Assembly: GCA_964017195.1 (NCBI GenBank)
Contig: OZ024898.1
Span: 2,466,001-2,530,000 of the forward strand
Length of the DNA: 64,000 nucleotides
DNA from: Siderastrea radians
Lineage: Eukaryota > Cnidaria > Anthozoa > Scleractinia > Rhizangiidae
Direction: 5' to 3'
In this document: in pieces, positions 1 to 12,795 of the stretch
Layout of the letters: the number at the start of each line of letters is the position of its first letter
Numbering within the stretch: the stretch's first letter is position 1
Notes under the pieces: model-generated
Databases searched by the model: none
What the model was told of the DNA's origin: nothing
What the model saw: only the letters and a program-made list of their open reading frames with translations
Position numbers and translations under genes: made by a program

Positions 1-1150
1 TCTTGAACTAGCAGCGTAAACAAGCCAATCAAAACAACCAAACAAACTGAAAACTTCCTAGTCATGGCTGAACAACCGTGCATCGCTTATGAATTTATAA
101 TCCATTCAAACGGTCGCTGAGAAACTGATTGGTTTCCGTTGCTATTTTGACAATTGCGCCACTGCGCTTAGCATGCGAATACAGCCGCGGGCTATAAAGC
201 GCTTCATGCTCAATTGTGCTGGTACACGTGTATCCTCGTAGCGGACAGCCGGGGCCGCGTGAGGATGTTTAAACGGACCGGACAAATCATGCGAGCAAAA
301 GTTTACAAGTCCAAAGTACATATCAAGAGGAAGCCGTAAATCCGGCTTTTGTAGAGTAGCTAAGATAGTTCGTCTTTTAATTTTAACAGTTTAATAGTAC
401 ATATATTGGCGTTTGCATAACTATACATAAACAAAATAAACAAAATTATGGGTAACAAAATTTAAAAAACAGTATTTAAATTACTTTCATTAGATTGAAA
501 AATTCTGTAGAAATGGGTGGCCAGCACAAGAGATTTGAGAAAACACTTCCTCTTTCCGTTAAAACCTGTTTCTTCAGTCATGAGAATGAGATTATGAGTT
601 TGAGCTTCATCCCCCCAGCATGTTACACATTTTATTTCTTTCCGTGTCACTAAATTACTCGAGTCAATCAAGTAACTTAAGGTACGAGACCCGTTAAAAG
701 TTTTTTTTTTTGAAGAAGAAGAAGTTTATGTTTAAAAGCATTAACAAATATTTCGTATTTTTAGTTGCTATAAAGTATTCACAGACTACCGGAATTTCCA
801 TGCAAGTTCATATATTTAAACGCGAAGCTCAAATTCACAGCGCGAGAGAAGAAATATCTATTATGACTTCCCAGGAGAGTTCTGCTTGCCCGGTTGAAGC
901 AGGATGGAGTTAGTGGTTTCTGCAATGAAAATGTTACTTTCCCGAATATAATGAAAACCACATCCAGGGAAAACATTGAAAAGTCAACTACGACGTGCTG
1001 TTAGATTCCTCCCACTTGCACCAATACATCCGCTTCCCGTCACACGTTAGCCATTGACTATGACCTTGCGGGCCCTTGCGGCAAGAGAAAAGAAAAGAAA
1101 ACAAGTAGGAGGGAAAGATAGAACTGAGCAGAAGACGTTTACTTGAATGG
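1..1150. other. Left edge; no supported gene
   Basis: AT-rich sequence. A small hairpin AGCCG-TAAAT-CCGGCT occurs near 333-348. Open frames are short and without recognised motifs. Confidence 0.35.
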
Positions 1151-1158
1151 TCAGTACT

Positions 1159-1720
1159 TTAATTGGGTTTAATTCTGGGGAGTTCATAAGCTGAAAGTAA
1201 TACACTTATGAACCATTCGGTAGCTTTAGGACTTAGGAGCCCGTGCATGAGTAGAAGGTACCCCCGGGGGGGTTCTCCCATATATAACCTATATAGGTAT
1301 GTGCCGCTGTGAAGGGTATGGTTTTCAAGCAGTTTGGTCTGGGATAGGGTATAGAAATCAGGGAGTCTTGGTCTAGGATAGGGTATCAATTACCGGGAAA
1401 CTAATGGGTGGTGTGAAAATTTAATCCAATTAATTAATGGGTTTGAAAAACTCGGAAATATAAAATATAAATGAAATCGTGACAATATTGTTGATCGAAA
1501 GTTGGTTTCCATTAAAAGCACTGTGTGGTTATATTTCTGATGGATAGCTCGAAAATAGCTAGTCTGGGATAGGGTAGGGATTTTTGGCATCTAGTCTAGA
1601 ATAGGGTTGCAAAAACGACATGAACGTGGTCTGGTATAGGTTAAGGGTTTCAGAGTCCCAGCGGCACTCTCCCATCAAAATTTTTCCGAGTACACCCCCC
1701 GGGAAGGTACCTCGCATAAC
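1159..1720. repeat. Degraded repeat with TCTGGGATAGGGTA motifs
   Basis: GGTCTGGGATAGGGTA and variants recur at about 1338, 1370, 1563, 1592 and 1630, near a CCCCCGGGGGGGTTCTCCCATATA block and ACACCCCCCGGGAAGG. Typical of an interspersed cnidarian repeat; the class is unknown. Confidence 0.55.
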
Positions 1721-2370
1721 AGAGATCTTATCCCACGCTTTTGTGCCAGATGCAGGCAGATGTAAGACAGAGACAAATAGCGGGGGGCCGTGCGCGGGAA
1801 ACGCGATAGCTCCACGTAGCAGGCCAACGTGGCAAGAGTATTAATTCCTGGAAAGCGCAAGGAAGGCGTGCGTCCCGGAATTATTGTCCCCCATAATATG
1901 TAGCTTTTGGAGCTGCGGGCTAACTCTCCAACGAAAACGACGGGATGAACTTCCTCTGCGCGATATTAGCACTGTGGGCTGGTGAAAATACAGCATCTTT
2001 TTATTTTTAGAACAGTCCAATATGGGCGAGAGATCACCGCAGTGAGATATGCAGCAATTTAAAGTAATTCTGTCACGGGGACTTTGCTGACGTTTAGCAA
2101 AACTGTGCTAATTAGCTTCGCTCACACACAGAATGCTTCAGTAAACGATCGAGAGGGAAATATCAAGTTAATTATGTTAATTAATGCATCTTTGTTACTT
2201 TAACGATCACTTTAAAAATGTTTTAATTGTACATTATCAGTTATCTATGTAGTTAATTAAAACATTAATGTCAATATAATTAAACCGAAACTGTAACAGT
2301 GGAAACAGTTTTGTATTTGTACATGTAGTATTATACCTTTTCTCACTTTGATCACGAAAATGTGCGGCTG

Positions 2371-2395
2371 CAAAAACAACAACAACAACAACAAC

Positions 2396-2441
<46 letters not shown>

Positions 2442-2448
2442 GTAATAA
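2371..2448 (+). repeat. (AAC)n(AAT)n microsatellite
   Basis: About 9 AAC then 17 AAT units. It creates a spurious poly-Leu frame on the minus strand. Confidence 0.95.
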
Positions 2449-2577
2449 TAAAAGTTCAACAAAATCAAAAATCTTAAGGTGAATTTTCGCAGGGAGAGCC
2501 AACCATAATAGGTAAAAACGATTTTGACAAGACACTACTGCAGAACTTAGCAAAGCTGGCCTGGTTATCAAGTTCTA

Positions 2578-2690
2578 ATTGATTTCCATCCTGACCATCC
2601 TTGGCCAAAGACACCAATCGATATAATTTGACTACATTACTATTAGTGTAGAGTCTTTGAACAAAACTGGACCATTGCTTTTAAAATTTT
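2578..2690 (-). repeat. Partial reversed copy of the GGGGYTRTGTCAC MITE interior
   Basis: The reverse complement matches 12865-12975 through ATGGTCCAGTTTTGTT, CTTTGGCCA.GGATGGTCA and GGATGGAAAT. No ends were seen. Confidence 0.5.
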
Positions 2691-3063
2691 CTTAATGGAA
2701 ATGTAACCTTTGCCTTTTCAAAGTAGTACTGAAAATTACTTACATAGTCCCTTTGAAAAATCTGCAAATAGAGCCATAAAAAAATAAAAGAAATTAAAAA
2801 TAAATAAATAAGAAACCGGCTAGGCTTCAAGGGGATTCTGAAGGGTCCATTCTTGCTCCTTTAGTTCATTTGAATTTATTTCATACTCATATCATCCTCC
2901 TTGGAAAAGACGCGGTAAAAAAGGCCTAATTTAGACTTCATATCAGCGAGTCACGCATGGCCTCTCAGTCGCCCTCATGGGGAATGCATGTTATGAATTT
3001 GAGCCTGTCGCAGATAGCTGAATCACTTTTCGGCGCTTGTATCGTGAAAAGTTATGTAAAACC

Positions 3064-3091
3064 TATAGTAGTAGTAGTAGTAGTAGTAGTA
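3064..3091 (+). repeat. (GTA)n microsatellite
   Basis: About 9 units. Confidence 0.9.
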
Positions 3092-3099
3092 AAAATTTA

Positions 3100-4850
3100 T
3101 TTAAACACGGAAAATCATCAGTTAATTAAGCTTAATTAAGTAAATAACTAAAACTAATTACAACTGCTTTACATGATTGCCGTGTGGGAATCCGAGTGAA
3201 CTCAGTAAACTCCTCTTCATTCCCTTTCGTTTATTATTATTTTTTTTTTTGTCGTTCTTGTCGCGGCATTTCTGAGAAAGCTGGACATGCGTATACGGAT
3301 CTCTAAATACCGCTTCTCGAATATTCTATTCCCAAATTCGGTCCAAGACCGTGGCTACTGACAACGTGCTGCACAATTTGATTTTTACCCATTTCTTCCG
3401 CTTCCCGCTCTCCCACTGAATGCTGTTTCCGTCACGCCCTACTTCCCTCCTCCATTCTCCCGGTTCCCTCTCCGTTTTCTTTCTCGTCCACACCCTTGTA
3501 CCCCCCCCCCCCACTCATATTCTTTTCTTTTTATTGCTGTGGTAACGTGTTCTTTTTCTCTCCTCCATATTTTTTCCATTCTCATTAATGATTATATTTT
3601 CAGTAAACGCCAAAACGTTGCAAGAAGTAAAGCAAAGGGAGGAGAACTACGTGTGGAGACCCGGGGTGGAGACCCGATTGGAACCTTCGAAGACCTTCAA
3701 AATTTCAAAAACGTGACGACTTTTGTGAATTGCGTAACTGTTACATGACAATGACTTCACATGCGGTTTGCTATCCTTTCGTAACTCCTTAGGCACTGAC
3801 CAATCACGGGCGAGAGTATATGCATCATTAACGTTTCAGGGCACATAATCTGCATTATATATATGAGTGGTATGGGCATCCTGTTTACGTGAAGCAGTTC
3901 TAAAACTGTGTGAAGATACAATAGGCGAACAAGCAAAAAGTTGGAGCAAATACTGAGTCCAGTAAGTACATTAACCTCTTTATTCCACTGTTATCAGTTT
4001 TCTCGCTAGTTAATTTCAAGTCAAAACGAAACTATCAAGTTGTAGTTTTAATCTTTCTACCCGTGTGATCTATGACGTGCGTGTAATAATATTTTGACTC
4101 AATGAACATGCAGTGATATTATTGAGTTGAAATACGTATGTCTAAAACTGTGCGGCTGATTTTCTTTCTCGCGGGGAACCCTATATATTACTTAAAAGGT
4201 TTATGACATACATTACCCACGAAAAGAATTGATCTGATTAAGCTTATGTGCATGTCGGATCGTTACGTGCGTATATTGTAGTTAAGGATCAGTCTATTTA
4301 CAAGTGATCATGATCGTATGCAGTCAGTCGTGCGCAATCTGAAATAAATCAGTTAAGTTTTGTAAAGCATAAATTTTCTAGTATTTCCTGATTGGGGCGA
4401 ATCGCAAAGCAAACAGGACCACAAGAAAGTATTGCTCAGTATCTCAAATTTGGTTGCGAGCTCTGTTATTTATAGAGCCCCGTAACAACCTGAAGACTTT
4501 TCTTTCGTCTTGGTTGGTAGACAATCGGACAATTTCCGTTTGTTTCTTTAAAGTAACATCGTGTGTGATAGATGATATCATAATTACCTAGTACTACTAG
4601 AGAAGTAAAATAGAAATAATGCCTTTGTGGGTATTAATTTCGTTATTTTTTTGTGCATCGCCACAGAATCGCGAGAATTCAGAAACCCGCGAAAAATTAA
4701 TCCAAAGATCGTAAAGGGAACAGTGTTGCTTTCTTGTTTGCCAAAAACAGAAATTTAGGGTGGTAAGTGAAGCAGTACCCTCTATACTACTGATTTGCTT
4801 CGCGCCTGTTATACAAGTGTTTTTGACGATCGCACTCTATTTTATATACT
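3100..4850. other. Gene-poor stretch with a possible distal promoter
   Basis: TGCATTATATATATGAG near 3850 could be a TATA box. About 110 bases later CCA|GTAAGTAC (3960) is a fair donor. This could be a non-coding first exon of the RNase gene at 6918, but nothing proves it. Confidence 0.2.
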
Positions 4851-4914
4851 TCAAGCTTTTGAACAGTACTTGCCACTTCCAGCGGTTTTTGTGCATTTTG
4901 CTGTGCAAGGTGGC

Positions 4915-5500
4915 TCTAACTTCTGAGTCTGTGAACGAAATCCACCGTGTGTCCTTTCAAATGAAAGCTATTGAACAGTACAGGTACTGCTATCTCTCCT
5001 GTGATACTATAATGCTGTGTAAGGATGCCCCGACTTTTGACTCTGTGGATGAAATCTGAAAGTGTGGCCTTTCAAATGAAAGCCATTGAGCAGTCCTTTC
5101 CTGTGGTGCTGTTTATTACGCTATGTAAGGATGCCCTGACTTTTGAGTCTGTGGGTGAAATCCTAAAGTGTGACCTTTCAAATGAAAGCTATTGAGCAGT
5201 ACTTTCCTGTGGTATTGTTTATTATACTGTGTAACGATGCTCTATGGATGAAACCCTAACAGCGGGACCATTCAAGCGAAAGCTACTGTAGCAGTACTTT
5301 TTCTGTGGGTATGTCAAGTTATGGATGTCAAGTTTATGGAGTTGTATATAAGTGAAGCACCAGATATGGTGCATGCTTCACTTAATTTTGTCTGTGGATG
5401 AAATCCCAAAACGTGTGGCCATTCAACTGACTGTATTTTGCTGAGGCCCTGTTGCAAGGTTCTCTGTAGATGAATTCTTAAAGTGTGACCATTTTCTGCG
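4915..5500 (+). repeat. Diverged tandem repeat, unit about 106 bp, 5-6 copies
   Basis: The unit GAGTCTGTGGATGAAATCCT, AAAGTGTGACCTTTCAAATG, AAAGCTATTGAGCAGTACTT, TCCTGTGGTGCTGTTTATTA, CTGTGTAAGGATGCC recurs. Later copies are truncated. Single copies also occur at about 9418-9500 and 35880-35930. Confidence 0.85.
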
Positions 5501-6680
5501 TAAAAGCACTTATCCTTAGTCCAGATTTTCGAGGTTTTTCTTTTATTTTCTGTGTATTTTAATTCGTATTACCAATGAAAAGAAATGTAAATGAGCTGCA
5601 TTTTCCGATCTATTTTTTCGTAACTAACATTGTTATCCTGTAAAACATTTTTTTTAAAATTTGGCATAAAGATCGTATATTTTGATAGCTAAGCTCGTCC
5701 GCTTAGCAACAGACAGCAGAAGCCAGGATGTTTTTATTTTTATTGATTTCGTTTTGAAAGCGGAAGTAGATGACAAGCTATTCTTTGAGCAACACTTTCC
5801 ATAAACATGTTCCGGCTCTTGGAAATCAAAATATTTTCTTGAAAGAGTCCAAAATACACTTTGTACAAGGATCATCCTGTTTCTTTTTCCTCTCGTGATA
5901 TTACTTTAAAGGAACTTATAAAATCTTTCAAGAGCTCATAAAATAATCACAGACAGACTTTGTCCTTGGGTCAGGAGTCTGACCCCATTTCAGCGCAACA
6001 GACGCTTTTCTGGCCAAATTGCGAAAGTTCGGGAGGGTTCGCATGTCGTCGCGTAGTCACGCGTGTACGCGCGAGGACGTTATATTGTGATCCTCCTATT
6101 ATTCCCGTGCAGTTAAGACCCTGTCACGATGAAAATGCTTACCATCTTACAAAAAAGGCTTAAGATTTGAAATTTCGCTTCAAATAGAAGATATTTGCTT
6201 TGAATACGTGACGTACTAAAGAGACGCAAGTCAAACGGTCATCGATTTGTGTACTCTTTCGGAAGTTTTATCGTGTTTGGTCGTAATTGTTTATTTCAGA
6301 AAGCGCTCGTGATCTCAAAGTAGTGAAACGAAAAGGTCCAATCTGTGCGTTTTAGTCGGTTGCTGTTTTATTTTGTCGTGAAACAGCAGTTTCTAGGGTA
6401 AGGAAGTTTGCAGCTATTTATCTCGAATGATGTATTCCCGTGCGTCCTTTTGTTACGCCTGGATTGATACCTTAGGGAGGGGAGGGTGTGCACATGCAGA
6501 AAAACTAAATTTGGTACGTTTTCAAGAAAAAAATGTCAAAAGAAACCCTTCTTTCACTCAATTCAAACCCATTATTTATGGAAATTCTATCATAAAGATC
6601 CTTACGGTTTCCAAAGGTAAGAATTGAAAGATTGAAATTCTGCTATTTTTCCCCTCCGTAAGGGAAGTTTTAACAAACGT
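5500..6680. other. Intergenic stretch upstream of the RNase gene
   Basis: AT-rich with no recognised exon or clear repeat, apart from a mildly GC-rich patch at 6000-6080. Confidence 0.35.
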
Positions 6681-6691
6681 CATTATAGCTC

Positions 6692-6760
6692 TGACGTCAG
6701 ACGATTGGATGTCATTGGATTATCCAATCCGCGGGGCCAGAGGAGAAAGGATGTTTTAGT
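6692..6760 (+). promoter_or_regulatory. Putative promoter of the RNase gene: CRE and CCAAT boxes
   Basis: A full palindromic CRE (TGACGTCA, 6692-6699) is followed by inverted CCAAT motifs (ATTGG at about 6704 and 6714) and a direct CCAAT at about 6724, about 190-225 bases before the first ATG. The elements are seen directly; promoter function is inferred from spacing. Confidence 0.4.
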
Positions 6761-6917
6761 ATTTATAATTCTGATAAAAAAAATCCGCCCTTGACTTCCT
6801 CTTCCAGAGTTGAATTCGTGGCATACGGCAATGGCCGCCGTTTAGTACAAGAAGAACGTAGTGCATTCTGCCTTCTACAAGAACGAGTTTTCTCTGACAA
6901 GTTAGCCTGAAGACAAA

Positions 6918-9900
6918 ATGGCGGACAATGATATCGTCGAAGAGTTGACAGTTGAGCATGGCAAGCGAACGCTGGTTGCTGGCGCGTTCGAGAGAATACG
7001 ATTGTTATTTCATGTACTCGTCCAGTTCAGCTCGCCAGAAGAAAGCGCTGTTAAAAGTGGGATTCAGTGGCTGTGTTTGAAAGGGGAGAAAGACAACTTG
7101 GCTAAAGCGAAGGTTCGTAAATTACTAGTTTCAAACTAACGTGGGAACTTAATTTTTTCTTTCGAAATTCAGAGAGCCTCAGGTCTCAAAAAACTTCCGT
7201 GTTCTGATTGTAGTGCGATACTGGCTTACCAGACCACACTCCAGTTCTTTCATGTTATTATTCTTGCAAACAGTCCAAGTTAAACTTATGATATTTCGCT
7301 GTAGGATGAGTTTAGTAGAAAGGCTATTTCGCTCCACGTTTGTGCAATACTCGACCAAGCTCTTGTGGCGTTTCAATCTTAAAACGAGCGCAAAACGCTG
7401 TATTGTTTAACAATAAAAAATTCAAAGCTTAACGGGGTTTATTGGAGAAAGGAACTTTGTTGTTGAATTTAGAGTTTCAATATTGAGTGGCATTTGGTTA
7501 AAATGTTCCTTTGCACGTAGTTTTGTGCAAGCTTAAGTTACAGGGCTACATGTCCCTCATGCCGTTATCGCTTTCTTTGCTTTCAGGAGTATATCAAGTC
7601 GCTTTGTAACCCGGAGTTAGTCATCGCTGTTCCGTTTGCCGAACAGTTCTACAATGTGCTTTACGAGTCACGGGATAACCTTGAAAAAACCACAAGCGCC
7701 GTGGTCAAGTTCCCTTCTCGGAGCTCATGTTCTCTGCAAGGCAGTGCCGAGGCCGTGATAATGGCACAGTCGGTCATTGAAGACAAAGTGAAACCTGTCG
7801 TTATTGAACCACAGCTGAGGGAGTTTGCAGTAAAACTTGGTTATTCCAATCAAGTCATTGACCAGGCTGTTCAAAAGCTAGGAACAAATGTGACTCAAAA
7901 TACATTGCTCAATGAACTTCTGAAAACAACAGCATCCCTTCCCTATCAAATATCAGCAGCCTCTACCCAACCTAAGCCTCCTCCCGGACCAGCTGCACCC
8001 TATCCTAGGCAGAGAGAAGTTGTTGCAAGAGGTGCCCCGAGCACACCAAGTATGTTAAGAAGTGGGTATGACAACCCCACAGACCATGTTGGAAGACTGC
8101 CAATGCACCAACCTGGGCCAGTTGCACACTATCCTATGAGAGATGTCATTGCAAAGGGTACACCATCGGTAATGCAAAGACCAAGTTATGACATGCCTGG
8201 TGATGTTATGGAAAGAGCGTTTCCGCGAGGCACAAAAAGAGTTTATGAATCTCAGCGTCCTAGTGATATAGTTGCGCGAGGGGCGTCACCTGTTCAGCCT
8301 CTTATGCAAGTGCATGTGCATCCTTATGGAAACCAAGTATCGCCAGTGTATGATGTTCATAGAGAAGTTGCTGGCAGTAGTGGTGTTAGTGCAAGCGAGA
8401 GGCTTGACGAACAAGAACAGTTGATGTACCAGCAAATCATTGGGGCTAAAAAAGCTTCTGTGAGTTCCTCATCAAACTTGAGGCCTGTGGTCATTGATGG
8501 GAGCAATGTGGCAATGAGGTAATTTGACTTTCTTATAACTGTTATGTAATCATTAAAACTGCGGAAGTATAAATTTGAGTTGGGAAAAACTGTAAAATTT
8601 GGGAGTACTTGTGAAATTGAGTTGGGAAAACTGGAAAACAGCACAGCAAGAAGGCAATTTGCTCAGTAGCTTTGATTGAAATGGCTGTTTAAGGATTTAA
8701 TTCAAATACCTTGTACAGCATACATGTACCAGCCAGAAACAAGGAATGAACTACTGTTCAGAAGTTCTTATTTTACGCAGTCAAGCATATTTATCAAGCA
8801 CAGACTCAAAAGTTAAAATCACAACTTTTTCGTCACTCACTCTTTGACTAAAATCGTCACATTTTTCATGTTTTCTGAAAATTAGCTAAAAAATGTTATG
8901 AAAAGATTGAAGTTTACTGAGCTATATACATGTCTGGGTGTGGTAATTTATGTAGATTGGGTTTGTTCGTGCCTACTCATCTGTTGTAACATGCAGTATT
9001 CTGTAAAATCTGTCACTGCAGCAATGAAGGAAAGAACAGTAATATCTCTCTTTTACATAACTGAAAACACTCCTATTTAAAATAGAATTCTCAAAAAGTG
9101 CTGCTCAAGTCTTCATGGAATTGGAGAATTTTGTTGTCTTGAATATTGAAATATGATCTGATAACAGGAAGTTTATTTGAATAACATGAGCATGTGCAGT
9201 AGAGACAAAGCTTATACAAGGTCAATGAGTCAATAGAATTCCTGTGGCTAATAAGTTCCTTGTTCTCAGCTACAGTCAGCTGCAACCTTTTAGGCCAGTA
9301 TTTTTTCATTTCCCCTGATCTTACTGTTGAAAATTACACCAGGTTTCTATCCTTTACCTACTAGATTGGATCCTTAAATCACATACATGTAATGTGGTTT
9401 TCACTGTCTGTCTAACAATGTCTGGATGAAACCGTAAAATATAACTTTTAATTAGTGAAAGCTACTGAGCAGTACTTCCTTTGGTGCTGTCAAGGTTTCT
9501 GTTTTCCCAAGTGGAAATTTAAAGTGAAAAAAAAAAAAAAACCTTTTGGATTACTTTCTTAGGAATAGGTAAGGGGAAGGAATTCCAACTTGTTAGCTCT
9601 TCCTGCTTCTTAGTATTTTAACATCACATTGTTGAGGGTTAGCTAATTTACTCTTATCCAAATAGCATTCAGATGCTATCATTTTCCTAGAAAGCAACGT
9701 ATAAATTCCATTGACTGGAATTCGACATTTTGTCTGAATTTCTTTCTGTTCAAGCCTGTTTTGGTGATTGAGAGATACAGGAAGCTTTAATATGTGCCAG
9801 ACAGGCCACATTCCATGGATTAAATAACCTATTGGATCTTAAAAATCCCAGATCAGGTGATTCTGGAAATAACTACCTTGAGCAATTCTCGTTGATTTTG

Positions 9901-10678
9901 ACACCCAACTGATGTTAATGTTGAGGACCTGGGTTACACATCTTTTGTTTCCATACTAATTTAAAATGTATTATCTCCTGTTTGCAGCCATGGACGTCAA
10001 GAAATTTACTCCTGTAAAGGCATTCAGTTGTGTGTGGATTGGTTCCGAGAGAGGGGACACAAGGAAATCACCGTCTTTGTCCCCTCATGGCGGAAGGAGG
10101 CATCACGTCCTGACAAACCCATAATAGATCAGGAAATACTCTACAACCTGGAGCGTGATGGAATCCTAGTTTTTACGCCTTCAAGGAAAGTTAACGGGAG
10201 AAGAATTGTATGTTATGATGATCGTTTCATCATCAAACTTGCAGCTGAGACTGACGGTATTGTTGTTTCAAATGATAACTTCAGAGACTTGACCAAAGAA
10301 AATGCAAAGTGGAGAGACACCATTGAACAGAGATTGCTAATGTACTCTTTCGCAGGGGACATGTTTATGGTCCCTGACGATCCACTTGGCAAGCATGGGC
10401 CTAATCTGAATGACTTTCTTCGGAAAGGATCTGCCACTCACCCCAAAATATGCCCTTACTTGAAGAAGTGCACTTACGGGCTCAAATGCAGGTTCTATCA
10501 TCCAGAAAGAGACGAAGAAGCAATTAATTTAAAACTTGAAAAACTGATAGGCATATTTGGCGAATCTGTGTCCGAGGCTGCTATGAGGAAAGCAATAACC
10601 GATAAACCAAGTGCTTCTGTAACTGAATTAGCCAATATACTGTGTGATACTATGGCAAATGGACATGGTAAGCACTGA
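6918..10678 (+). CDS. Regnase/ZC3H12-like endoribonuclease with N-terminal KH-like region (3 exons)
   Basis: Exons 6918-7112, 7587-8518 and 9988-10678 join in frame to 605 aa. Residues about 17-134 resemble the paired KH-like region of KHNYN/N4BP1 ([20 protein letters not shown], then [12 protein letters not shown]). Residues 139-185 look like the Regnase N-terminal UBA-like domain ([20 protein letters not shown]). Then come a Pro-rich repetitive linker (198-300), the NYN RNase domain from about 364 ([13 protein letters not shown]; acidic residues D369, D453, D454, D465, D472), a CCCH zinc finger C531-x5-C537-x5-C543-x3-H547, and a C-terminal helical domain (about 555-595). Known relatives cut stem-loops in immune mRNAs in the cytoplasm, or viral RNA. 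The exon 2/3 junction splits the Ser codon of NVAMS, as homology requires. The ATG at 6918 is preceded by in-frame-independent AT-rich leader; the donor of exon 1 (AAG|GTTCGT) is weak but phase 0. ZC3H12 versus KHNYN orthology is unresolved. Confidence 0.93.
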
Positions 10679-12795
10679 AATGTACACTATGCAACATTAT
10701 GTGTGTACAACAACAATGTGTGGGGGCAATATAGTAGCTTCATGCAACAACAGAAACCAGCTATGTGCTGGTTGTGTGAGTCTCTTACAACCGGTATGAG
10801 ACTTGGTCTTTTTTACTTCAGCCAAAAATAGTATCAATAATGAAGTAAATAAAGAATTTAATTCATTTAGCCAGTGAAATCAACATTTGTTTTTATAAGC
10901 AGTTTGTCTGTATTTCTTTTTTAACTTGAAAACTGATTTAGAGTTTGTACCTTTTTATTTTGTCGTGGCTGCTTCTATTTACTGTAGTTTTTATGATAAA
11001 TCTTTCAAGTCTTTATTTTTTCATTACAGTAAAAGCTTTGAGCTTGAGCAATGTGTGAAGTACGTAGTATTTGTTTTAATTTAAACAGATGTAATTTCAC
11101 TGGCGGGATGTTGAATATCATTTACCAGATGTTGACAAATTTCTCCATTTGGAGGTGCTGTTATATTCTGATTCTAGCTTTTAACAGACATTGCGATACA
11201 GTAGGAAAACTAAGTACATGTAATTTGTTTTCTATTATTGCTTTGTCAATGTGGCTAGTGTCGGGTGTTGATGTTTCCCATCTTGGGTATAAAGTTGTGG
11301 AAAAATGTGTATTGTTAACCCCCAAAGTGTACTATACTAGTGTAAGTACTGTTTGCCATATTGTTTTTACCCTTATTTCTTTCATGTTAATGTAGACTAA
11401 CTTCCACTACTGCTAACTGTTGACTCGTGATCTTAAAGGTTTTTCTTCTTGGAAAGTGATTGTTAGTACAGTGGCATAGACTACACATTTTGTTTGGTGT
11501 GCCACATGCAATCCTTATAATGATTGGTGTTGATAATGTGAATTTCTGGGCCAACAATTGAGTGAAAACAGTTTGACAAACAGTGCTTTAATACTTGGTA
11601 TAACGAGCGGTACTCTCTGTGAGAGCTAAAGTAATATAAAAATTTTGAATTCCCTATGTGGAATCATTCATTGAATCAGTATTTGGGCCAAAAAAAAAAC
11701 AAAACAAAACAAAAAAGAAATTTTAAAAAAAGCGAGGGAAAGGTACACCAAAAATTTTGAAAAAAAAAATGGATTGATGAGATCATTTTGCATTCTCTCC
11801 ATAGAAAGTTGTGCAATTTTCTTGCTTGACATAGTTATTTATTTAATTGTTTAGCTTAATGAAATTGTGCATCTTTGTGTTATTGCATTAATAATTAGAT
11901 AAGTGTGGTGCTTCACATGATGTTATCCCACTTCTGGGGGAATGCAAAGTTTGTGTCAATAATACATAGAAATTTTTGACACTTTATCTGTTATGTTTAT
12001 AAGGGACTACTTCAGAGTTAATGTTTTGTCGCTGGTGTAGCTTGTTAATTTGATGCAGCTTTTTAATCTTTTAGCTGTTATTAGCCTGTTGGTATCATTC
12101 CTATTTTTTAAAATACAAATATTGGTATATATGTAGTTGTCATTCTTAAAAAACTCAAATGTTTACTCTACAACTCAAATAAATACTTGTAAAGTAAATG
12201 CTACTCGTTTTGTTGTCATCTGTAATCATCTTTATAGTCAACCTTTCTGAAAAAGTTTCATCCAAAACATCTCACTGTCATTAAGGGCCATAACCGGGAA
12301 TGGGTGAACTTGCCTCTTGTTGGTACAATTAACTCACAGTATGTTACGGGTATAAAGATAAAAGCAACAGGGCAAACCGGTAATTCAGAGTTTAATGACA
12401 GCCCTGAAAGAAGCCATGAGCTCCAAAAGCCGCTCCAAAATTGAGCTGAGCAATGAAAATTGAGCAATGATTGTCTCTCCAATAAGCCCCTTTTAATTTG
12501 GAACTCTAATTTTACTCCCCTGTTTTTTTAAATTTCCCAATATCTCTTAGCACGTAAATGACTGTATTTGGACAGTGGTCTATTTTGGGGGGCAAGTTGT
12601 CCTGTTCTTCTGTGTTGCCCCCTCACATCTCTCACTTTTTGTCCTTCCCGGGATAATGGAAGAAAACGAAAATAATAAAGGAGTTGCGAAGTTTAAAGTC
12701 AATTCTTTAGTGCAAAGCGAACTAGTTTTTGAAAAAAATGGGAATATTAGAGTCCGCATGCTGTGAAAATTCCGTCTTTTGGACTCCCTCGTTTA
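10679..12795 (+). other. Probable 3' UTR and intergenic sequence after the RNase gene
   Basis: AT-rich sequence with no recognisable coding exon. AATAAA-like signals occur near 10849 and 12178, so the transcript may have a long 3' UTR. Long AT-rich open frames here (for example 11051-11395) show no family signature. A run of A-rich sequence lies at 11690-11770. Confidence 0.35.

Noticed and set aside
2257..2571. 104-aa minus-strand frame rich in Leu
   Set aside because: It reads through the (AAT)n/(AAC)n microsatellite; poly-Leu is an artefact.
11051..11395. 114-aa plus-strand frame
   Set aside because: AT-rich, no motif, located in the probable 3' UTR of the RNase gene, with no splice partners.
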